A stretch of DNA of 48,951 bases from an uncultured Mollicutes bacterium (GTDB lineage: Bacteria > Bacillota_I > Bacilli_A > RF39 > UBA660), in the NCBI GenBank assembly GCA_900543055.1, contig UQQI01000005.1:1-48951 (forward strand), in the 5' to 3' direction. Below the pieces are notes generated by a model that did not search any database, was not told the origin of the DNA, and worked only from the letters and a program-made list of their open reading frames with translations. The first letter of the stretch is position 1. The number at the start of each line of letters is the position of its first letter. This document shows positions 43,021 through 48,951 of the stretch, piece by piece. The position numbers and the translations under genes are program-made.

Positions 43021-43046
43021 CCTAAATTTTTAGGTACTCTTGTACC
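43021..43046 (-). promoter_or_regulatory. Overlapping hairpins in the eno leader
   Basis: Minus strand GGTAC-AAGA-GTACC (43033-43046) and CCTAAA-AA-TTTAGG (43021-43034) share two C bases, so they compete. The second includes the AGG of the ribosome binding site AGGAGGG. Confidence 0.6.
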
Positions 43047-43057
43047 ATTACTCATAT

Positions 43058-43087
43058 ATTATATCACTTATCATCATTATATAACAA
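43058..43087 (-). promoter_or_regulatory. Promoter of eno
   Basis: Minus strand TTGTTA (43082-43087), 18 bases, TATAAT (43058-43063); leader about 40 nt. Confidence 0.65.
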
Positions 43088-43142
43088 CAAATTACATAAA
43101 TATTTAATCAAAATTTACAGCAAAAAATATCATACAACAATA

Positions 43143-43172
43143 TTGTAAGAAACTTTTTTTATATGATATAAT
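43143..43172 (+). promoter_or_regulatory. Promoter of the femX-like gene
   Basis: TTGTAA (43143-43148), 18 bases, TATAAT preceded by TGA (43167-43172), 26 bases before the ATG. Confidence 0.75.
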
Positions 43173-43197
43173 ATATCATGATAGGGAGTGTAACCAG

Positions 43198-44433
43198 ATG
43201 AAAATAGTTAAATTAAATTCAGCACAATTTGATAAATTTGCCACATCTCATAAATATAGAAACTACTTCCAAAGTTCAATGTATGGTAATGTTATGAGTA
43301 AATTTGGGTATCGTTCACAATACTTAGGTATAGTAAATGAATATAATAAACTTATAGGTGCAACATTAATAATTTATAAAGAAGTATTTATGAAAAATAA
43401 AATAGCATATGCTCCAAGAGGAATACTATTTAATTATGAAAATAAAGATTCAATATTAGAGTTAGTAGAAAAATTGAAAAAAGTATTAGGAAAACAAGGT
43501 TTTATGCTTTTAAGAATGGATCCATATATACCTTTAACTATTAGGGATTATCAAGGAAATATTATTAATTTTAATAATAAAGGAAACGACATTATAAATA
43601 ATTTAAAAAGCGCAGGATTTTCTTATAAAGGAAAAAATTTATATTTTGAAAATGAAAAACCAAGATGGGAAGCATTAGTACTATTACAACGAGATTTAAG
43701 AGATGCGTTTGCCAAAATGGATAAGCGTACAAGAAATAAAATTAGACGAGCAATGAATAGTGGTGTTGAAGTTGTAAAAGATGATTCAAGAAGTATAAAT
43801 AAATTATATCAATTTGCAGGTAAAAAAGATAAAAAGCCATTATCATTTTATAAAGAAATGGTAAATAAATTTGAAAATGACATAGAAATATATTATGCAA
43901 AAATTAATACAGAAAAATTTTTAATAAATAGTAGAAGAAGTTATGAAAAAGAGATTGAATATAATGGCATATTAGCTGAAAGAGTTCAAGATATATCATT
44001 GGATGAAAAGGAAAGAAATAACTATTTAAATAAAAAAATGGAATCAGATAAATTAATAACAGCATATAAAAATAGTTTATTAGTTGCTACTGATTTATTA
44101 AAGAAAAATCCGGATGGACTAACTATCGGTGGTGCAATGATTATTAAATATGATGGTGCTGCTTATATATTTAGTGAAGGGATAGATGAAACATACGGAT
44201 ATCTAAATGCTAATTATTTAATTAGATGGCAATTAATAAATGACTATACAGAACAAGGATTAAAATACATAAACTTAAATGCTATAGTTGGTGAATTTGA
44301 AAAGAAAAATCCATTTATGGGACTTAATGAATCAAAATTAGGTTTTAATGCAACAATTACAGAATACATAGGAGAATTTGATATAATTTTAAATAATTTT
44401 GCCTATAATTTATACAAAAGAATGAATAAGTAA
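43198..44433 (+). CDS. FemAB/FemX-family peptidyltransferase (peptidoglycan bridge formation)
   Basis: A 411-aa protein of the FemXAB family, which adds amino acids from aminoacyl-tRNA to the lipid II stem peptide. Two GNAT-like halves are visible: NYFQSSMYGNVMSKFGYRSQ and YAPRGILFNYEN in the first (20-85), then FAKMDKRTRNKIRRAMNSGVEV opening the second, and GLTIGGAMIIKYDGAAYIFSEGI with NANYLIRWQLI near the end. A helical insert (about 225-285) corresponds to the coiled-coil arm of FemA. No membrane segment. Which residue it adds cannot be told. Monocistronic, convergent with tuf. Confidence 0.92.
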   Translation: MKIVKLNSAQFDKFATSHKYRNYFQSSMYGNVMSKFGYRSQYLGIVNEYNKLIGATLIIYKEVFMKNKIAYAPRGILFNYENKDSILELVEKLKKVLGKQGFMLLRMDPYIPLTIRDYQGNIINFNNKGNDIINNLKSAGFSYKGKNLYFENEKPRWEALVLLQRDLRDAFAKMDKRTRNKIRRAMNSGVEVVKDDSRSINKLYQFAGKKDKKPLSFYKEMVNKFENDIEIYYAKINTEKFLINSRRSYEKEIEYNGILAERVQDISLDEKERNNYLNKKMESDKLITAYKNSLLVATDLLKKNPDGLTIGGAMIIKYDGAAYIFSEGIDETYGYLNANYLIRWQLINDYTEQGLKYINLNAIVGEFEKKNPFMGLNESKLGFNATITEYIGEFDIILNNFAYNLYKRMNK

Positions 44434-44455
44434 CTTTATTCTTTTTTTTAACAAA

Positions 44456-44484
44456 AAAAAGAACCTTAATAGAAGGCTCTTTTT
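44456..44484. terminator. Bidirectional terminator between femX-like gene and tuf
   Basis: AAAAAGAACCTT and AAGGCTCTTTTT pair with one mismatch around five bases; T tracts lie on both strands. Confidence 0.8.
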
Positions 44485-44491
44485 AATTTAA

Positions 44492-45676
44492 TTATTCAAC
44501 GATTTCAGTTACGCTACCAGCACCAACAGTACGTCCACCCTCACGGATAGAGAACTTAGTACCTTGTTCAAGAGCGATTGAGTGAATTAATTCAACAGTC
44601 ATATCAACATTATCTCCTGGCATAACCATTTCAGTTCCTTCAGGTAAAGTAATAACACCTGTAACATCAGTAGTTCTGAAATAGAATTGAGGACGATAGT
44701 TGTTGAAGAATGGAGTATGACGTCCACCTTCTTCTTTGCTTAATACGTATACTTGTCCTTTGAATTTATGATGTGGAGTAACAGATCCTGGTTTAGCAAG
44801 AACTTGTCCTCTTTCAACTTCTTCACGAGCAACACCACGTAATAATACTCCAGCGTTATCTCCTGCTTCAGCAAAGTCTAATTGTTTACGGAACATTTCA
44901 ATTCCTGTAACAACTGTCTTCTTAGTAGGCTTAATACCAACGATTTCAACTTCATCATTAAGTTTTAATGTACCACGTTCAACACGTCCAGTAACAACTG
45001 TTCCACGTCCTGTAATAGTGAATACATCTTCAATACTCATTAAGAATGGTTTGTCGTTATCTCTTTCAGGTGTTGGAATCCATGAATCAACAGCATCCAT
45101 AAGTTCATCAATCTTTGGTGTCCATTCTGGATCTCCTTCAAGAGCTTTTAATGCAGAACCACGAATAATTGGAGTATCGTCTCCTTCGAAACCATATTCG
45201 TTTAATAAATCACGAATTTCCATTTCTACTAAATCTAATAATTCTGGATCGTCAACCATATCACACTTATTCATGAATACAACCATTTTAGGTACTCCAA
45301 CTTGACGAGCAAGTAAGATATGTTCACGAGTTTGTGCCATTGGTCCATCAGTAGCAGCAATAACTAAGATTGCTCCATCCATTTGAGCAGCACCAGTAAT
45401 CATATTCTTAACATAGTCAGCATGTCCTGGGCAGTCAACATGAGCGTAATGTCTAGCATCAGTACTATACTCGATATGAGCAGTATTAATAGTGATACCA
45501 CGATCTCTTTCTTCTGGTGCTTTATCAATATTAGCGAAGTCAACAGCAGAATTACCGTTTTTACCAGCTAAGCATTTAGAAATAGCAGCAGTTAATGTAG
45601 TTTTACCATGATCTACGTGTCCAATTGTACCAATGTTAACATGTGGTTTTGAACGATCAAATTTTTCTTTTGCCAT
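44492..45676 (-). CDS. tuf: Elongation factor Tu
   Basis: A 394-aa GTPase that brings aminoacyl-tRNA to the ribosome. G1 is GHVDHGKTT (19-27), G3 [12 protein letters not shown] (about 80-91), G4 NKCDMVDD, G5 GSALKAL; domains 2 and 3 follow with [11 protein letters not shown] and [19 protein letters not shown]. Complete and of normal length. The ATG follows AAGGAGGAAATT. Codon use is more biased than in its neighbours, as expected for a highly expressed gene. It ends the rpsL-rpsG-fusA-tuf set. Confidence 0.99.
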   Translation of the reverse strand: MAKEKFDRSKPHVNIGTIGHVDHGKTTLTAAISKCLAGKNGNSAVDFANIDKAPEERDRGITINTAHIEYSTDARHYAHVDCPGHADYVKNMITGAAQMDGAILVIAATDGPMAQTREHILLARQVGVPKMVVFMNKCDMVDDPELLDLVEMEIRDLLNEYGFEGDDTPIIRGSALKALEGDPEWTPKIDELMDAVDSWIPTPERDNDKPFLMSIEDVFTITGRGTVVTGRVERGTLKLNDEVEIVGIKPTKKTVVTGIEMFRKQLDFAEAGDNAGVLLRGVAREEVERGQVLAKPGSVTPHHKFKGQVYVLSKEEGGRHTPFFNNYRPQFYFRTTDVTGVITLPEGTEMVMPGDNVDMTVELIHSIALEQGTKFSIREGGRTVGAGSVTEIVE

Positions 45677-45757
45677 AATAATTTCCTCCTTATTTATTTA
45701 CAACTTATATTTTATCTAATAATTGAAAAAGTTTCAACTATTTTGATACACTTTTAA

Positions 45758-47827
45758 TTAATTTCCACTCTTTTTAATTATTTCTTCAGCAATATTTTTT
45801 GGAACTTCTTCATAATGATCAAAGAACATTACAAATGTTGCTCTACCTTGTGTATTAGAACGTAAGTTAGTAGCATATCCAAACATTTCTGAAAGTGGAA
45901 CCATAGCACTAAGCTTTACAGCATTTCCTTGAGTTTCTTGTCCTAATGGTTTACCACGACGAGACGTTAAATCACCCATTACATTTCCAAAATATTCATC
46001 TGGAGTTGTAACGTCAACTTTCATTATTGGCTCAAGTAAAACTGGATTACATTTATTTTTAGCTTCTTTTAAAGCAAAACTAGCTGCAATTTTGAAAGCC
46101 ATTTCGTTAGAGTCTACATCATGATATGAACCATCGAATAATGTACACTTAACATCTATCATAGGATATCCTGCAAGTACACCTGTTTGTAATGCTTCTT
46201 GTAATCCTTTGTCAACAACTGGGATATATTCACGAGGAACAACACCACCAACGATTTGGTCAACGAATTCATATCCTTTATCAGGATTTGGCTCAAATTT
46301 AACCCAAACGTGTCCATATTGTCCACGACCACCAGATTGTTTAATATACTTACCTTCACAATCAGCAGCTTGCTTAATTGTTTCACGATAAGCAACTTGT
46401 GGAGCACCAACATTTGCTTCAACATTGAATTCACGTCTCATACGATCAACTAAAACATCTAAGTGTAATTCACCCATACCAGCAATAACTGTTTGACCTG
46501 TTTCATGATCTGTATGAACTTTGAAAGTTGGATCTTCTTCAGCAAGTTTTTGTAAAGCCAATGCCATCTTATCTTGATCAGCTTTTGATTTTGGTTCAAC
46601 AGCTAATTGGATAACTGGTTCTGGTACTTGTAAACTTTCAAGAATAATTGCTTTCTTTTCATCACATAATGTATCACCTGTAGTTGTATTTTTTAATCCA
46701 ACTGCAGCAGCAATATCTCCTGTATACACATCACTAATCTCTTTACGATGATTAGCATGCATTTGAAGAATACGACCAATTCTTTCCTTTGTATCTTTTG
46801 TAGAATTTAATACATAAGAACCGCTATCTAAGTGACCTGAATAAACTCTAAAAAATGTTAAACGTCCAACAAACGGATCAGTCATAACTTTAAATGCTAA
46901 TGCTGAAAATGGTTCATTATCACTAGGATGACGAACTGCATCTTCCCCATCTAAAGTAGTTCCTTTAATAGATTCAATATCTAATGGACTTGGTAAGTAA
47001 TCAAGAACTGCATCAAGTAATAACTTAATACCTTTGTTTCCTAATGCTGTACCACACATAACTGGGAAGAATTCAGCAGCTAAAGTACCTTTTCTAATTG
47101 CTTTCTTGATCATTTCAATAGAAACTTCTCCACCTTCTAAATATGTTTCCATCATTTCATCATCAAATTCAGCAACAGCATCAATTAATTCTGCTCTTTT
47201 TTCTTCTGCGATTTCTTTTAAATCTGCAGGAATTTCGATTTCTTCAGCATTTTCAGCTTGTTGTCCATCGTAATGATAAGCTTTCATAGTAACTAAATCA
47301 ATAACTCCATCGAATTCAGATTCAGCACCAATTGGCCATTCAATTGGTTTAGAATTTACTCCTAAACGATCTTTAATAGTTTTTAAACTATATTCAAAAT
47401 TAGCACCCATCTTGTCCATCTTATTTGCAAAAATAATTCTTGGAACCTTAAATTCTGATGCTTGTCTCCAAACTGTTTCAGTTTGAGGTTCAACTCCAGC
47501 TTGTGCATCGATTAATGCTACTGCACCATCAAGTACACGAAGTGATCTTGAAACTTCAATAGTAAAATCTACGTGACCTGGAGTATCGATAATATTTAGA
47601 CGATAACCTTTCCAGTGAGCTGTTGTAGCAGCAGAAGTGATAGTAATACCACGTTCTTGTTCTTGTTCCATCCAGTCCATTTGAGATTCACCATCATGAG
47701 TCTCACCAATTTTATGAGTAACTCCTGTATGGAATAAGATTCTTTCAGTACAAGTAGTTTTACCTGCATCAATATGAGCCATTATTCCGATATTTCTTGT
47801 CTTATCTAAAGACGTATCTCTTGCCAT
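45758..47827 (-). CDS. fusA: Elongation factor G
   Basis: A 689-aa translocase GTPase. G1 is AHIDAGKTT (17-25), the switch region [12 protein letters not shown]3 [13 protein letters not shown]4 ANKMDKMG; domains II to V follow, with [14 protein letters not shown] in domain III and YVDQI-like and [17 protein letters not shown] segments in domain IV. Full length, no sign of a specialised EF-G2 form. The ATG follows AAGGAGTAATAT; it lies 13 bases after rpsG, in the classical str operon order. Confidence 0.99.
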   Translation of the reverse strand: MARDTSLDKTRNIGIMAHIDAGKTTCTERILFHTGVTHKIGETHDGESQMDWMEQEQERGITITSAATTAHWKGYRLNIIDTPGHVDFTIEVSRSLRVLDGAVALIDAQAGVEPQTETVWRQASEFKVPRIIFANKMDKMGANFEYSLKTIKDRLGVNSKPIEWPIGAESEFDGVIDLVTMKAYHYDGQQAENAEEIEIPADLKEIAEEKRAELIDAVAEFDDEMMETYLEGGEVSIEMIKKAIRKGTLAAEFFPVMCGTALGNKGIKLLLDAVLDYLPSPLDIESIKGTTLDGEDAVRHPSDNEPFSALAFKVMTDPFVGRLTFFRVYSGHLDSGSYVLNSTKDTKERIGRILQMHANHRKEISDVYTGDIAAAVGLKNTTTGDTLCDEKKAIILESLQVPEPVIQLAVEPKSKADQDKMALALQKLAEEDPTFKVHTDHETGQTVIAGMGELHLDVLVDRMRREFNVEANVGAPQVAYRETIKQAADCEGKYIKQSGGRGQYGHVWVKFEPNPDKGYEFVDQIVGGVVPREYIPVVDKGLQEALQTGVLAGYPMIDVKCTLFDGSYHDVDSNEMAFKIAASFALKEAKNKCNPVLLEPIMKVDVTTPDEYFGNVMGDLTSRRGKPLGQETQGNAVKLSAMVPLSEMFGYATNLRSNTQGRATFVMFFDHYEEVPKNIAEEIIKKSGN

Positions 47828-47840
47828 ATATTACTCCTTC

Positions 47841-48308
47841 CTACCATCTATAATGAGCGAAAGCCTTATTAGCCTCAGCCATTCTATGAGTATCTTCACG
47901 TTTTTTAACTGCTGCACCTGTACCATTTGATGCATCAATAATTTCATTAGCTAAATTATCAGCCATACCTCTTCCACCGCGTTCACGAGAATACTTTGTT
48001 AACCATCTTAAAGCTAAAGCTTGGCTTCTAGCAGGTGTAACCTCGATTGGTACTTGGTAATTTGAACCACCAACACGACGACTCTTAACTTCTAATTGAG
48101 GTTTAATATTTTCCATAGCAGCTTCAAATACTTCTAAAGCTTCTTTTCCAGTCTTTTCTTTAACTTTATCAAAAGCTTCATAAACTATACTTTGAGCTAT
48201 ACCTTTTTTACCATCTAACATAATAGTATTAATTAGTTTTGCAACTACTTGTGACTTATATATTGGATCTGGTAAAATACTTCTTTTTGTTGCACGTCTT
48301 TTACGCAT
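47841..48308 (-). CDS. rpsG: 30S ribosomal protein S7
   Basis: A 155-aa protein that nucleates assembly of the 30S head. [51 protein letters not shown] and the end [15 protein letters not shown] are typical. The ATG at 48308 follows AAGGGAGGATTTAAA; an in-frame ATG six codons earlier is inside that leader. In Escherichia coli S7 represses its own operon; no equivalent site was identified here. Confidence 0.99.
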   Translation of the reverse strand: MRKRRATKRSILPDPIYKSQVVAKLINTIMLDGKKGIAQSIVYEAFDKVKEKTGKEALEVFEAAMENIKPQLEVKSRRVGGSNYQVPIEVTPARSQALALRWLTKYSRERGGRGMADNLANEIIDASNGTGAAVKKREDTHRMAEANKAFAHYRW

Positions 48309-48346
48309 TTTAAATCCTCCCTTCAAAAATTTTAATTCAACTTATT

Positions 48347-48757
48347 TTATTTTCCTTTTTTAGCACCGTATTTACTACGTCCTTGCTTACGATCTTTAAC
48401 ACCAGCTGTATCTAATGTACCACGAATAATATGATAACGAACTCCGATAAGGTCTTTAACACGACCACCACGAATTAATACAACACTATGTTCTTGTAAG
48501 TTGTGTCCAATTCCTGGAATATAAGTATCAACTTCTTTTCCATTTGATAAACGAACACGAGCGTATTTACGTAATGCAGAGTTTGGTTTTTTAGGTGTTT
48601 TTGTACCAACACGAGTACAAACTCCACGTTTTTGAGGAGCGTTAGTATCTGTAGTTTTCTTCTTAATTGTATTTAAACCAATACCAAGTACTGGAGCTTT
48701 GCTCTTTCTAACTTTATCCTTACGATTTTTACGAACTAATTGGTTAATTGTAGGCAT
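48347..48757 (-). CDS. rpsL: 30S ribosomal protein S12
   Basis: A 136-aa decoding-centre protein. [20 protein letters not shown] at the start, [20 protein letters not shown] (Lys of the streptomycin-sensitive form present) and the [20 protein letters not shown] block are typical. Tyr stands where most bacteria have Val or Val-like after ALRK. The ATG follows AAAGGAGATTGATTTA. It heads the str operon behind a consensus-like promoter. Confidence 0.99.
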   Translation of the reverse strand: MPTINQLVRKNRKDKVRKSKAPVLGIGLNTIKKKTTDTNAPQKRGVCTRVGTKTPKKPNSALRKYARVRLSNGKEVDTYIPGIGHNLQEHSVVLIRGGRVKDLIGVRYHIIRGTLDTAGVKDRKQGRSKYGAKKGK

Positions 48758-48853
48758 TAAATCAATCTCCTTTCTTTACACATATCCAGGTGTATCATTT
48801 TACCCTTTAAATAAAACCTTGCTTAAAAGCAAAGCTATTTAATTAGCACTAAT
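48758..48853 (-). promoter_or_regulatory. Leader of the str operon with two short hairpins
   Basis: Minus strand TTGCTT-TTAAGCAA followed by GGTTTTATTT, and TACAC-CTGGATAT-GTGTA just before AAAGGAGAT, can each fold. They leave room for control of rpsL translation, but no known ribosomal-protein binding motif was recognised. Confidence 0.4.
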
Positions 48854-48882
48854 AATATAACACGATGAAGTTTTAAAGTCAA
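48854..48882 (-). promoter_or_regulatory. Promoter of rpsL-rpsG-fusA-tuf
   Basis: Minus strand TTGACT (48877-48882), 17 bases, TATATT (48854-48859). No gene is seen from here to the window end at 48951. Confidence 0.8.
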
Positions 48883-48951
48883 CATTTTTTGTTATAAATA
48901 TTACTTAAACACTTAAATGCAATTTCTTAAGGTAAATATTTTATGAATTGC

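Noticed and set aside
43011..43055. Longer enolase beginning [10 protein letters not shown]
   Set aside because: These codons lie in the leader hairpins next to the -10 box, have no binding site and no match to the enolase N-terminus.
46159..46453. Long open frames inside fusA on both strands
   Set aside because: They are shadows of the strongly conserved EF-G gene with no own signals.

Overview
The window looks like a chromosomal segment of a very AT-rich, low-GC Gram-positive bacterium of the Bacilli/Mycoplasmatota-related kind (the gut RF39-type or Erysipelotrichia-like lineages would fit; this is inference). Reasons: strong AAGGAGG-type ribosome binding sites, T-box leaders, the secG-rnr-smpB order, EF-Tu/EF-G next to rpsG/rpsL, CdaA-CdaR, a NfeD-SPFH pair and Trp encoded by TGG (standard code). 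It has a cell wall: a D,D-carboxypeptidase, a FemAB-type transferase, an NlpC/P60 hydrolase, a sortase and an LtaS-type enzyme are present. Metabolism looks fermentative and anaerobic (pyruvate formate-lyase with its activase, formate-THF ligase, enolase). Several small genes resemble sporulation or germination proteins (Cse60-like, CotF-like pair, GerS/LolA-like lipoprotein).

Layout. 1-2.5 kb: a truncated anchored protein, an LtaS-like phosphoglycerol transferase and a 57-aa Cse60-like gene. 2.5-5.5 kb: Leu T-box, small membrane protein, leuS. 5.5-8.8 kb: GH31 alpha-glucosidase plus an unknown acidic protein. 8.8-10.8 kb: zinc-ribbon membrane protein and VanY-type peptidase. 10.9-12.8 kb (+): kinase-like protein, radical SAM protein, DUF1294 protein. 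12.9-14.2 kb: nfeD-SPFH. 14.3-15.0 kb (+): anchored two-repeat protein. 15.1-16.7 kb: fhs. 16.9-18.8 kb (+): a thioester-domain adhesin starting at an ATT codon and an overlapping dedicated sortase. 18.9-24.3 kb: CtpA protease, thioredoxin-fold protein, GerS-like lipoprotein, cdaA-cdaR. 24.5-29.3 kb: WYL regulator, first RNase R, DUF378, NlpC/P60 protein, CotF-like pair. 29.4-32.5 kb: unknown-HAD-Nudix operon, an unknown gene with a structured leader, and tmRNA. 32.7-35.6 kb (+): pflB-pflA. 35.7-41.8 kb: secG, second RNase R, capA-like, smpB, and proS under a Pro T-box. 41.8-48.9 kb: eno, femX-like (+), tuf, fusA, rpsG, rpsL.

Most genes run on the minus strand in short operons ended by clear intrinsic terminators. 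Several promoters lie so that the mRNA leader would be only about 15-25 nt. Many apparent long ORFs begin upstream of the real start; starts here were chosen by Shine-Dalgarno position, and where I moved one I say so.

Most notable: the compact adhesin-sortase locus (ATT start, VPDTH sorting motif, Lys-Gln where the sortase Arg is expected), a 22-residue tmRNA tag ending AAFA as in mycoplasmas, two complete RNase R paralogues, T-boxes on leuS and proS, and a Shine-Dalgarno-masking hairpin before the TTG start of enolase. No CRISPR array, insertion sequence, rRNA or tRNA gene was seen. No stretch over 300 bases lacks an assigned gene or RNA.
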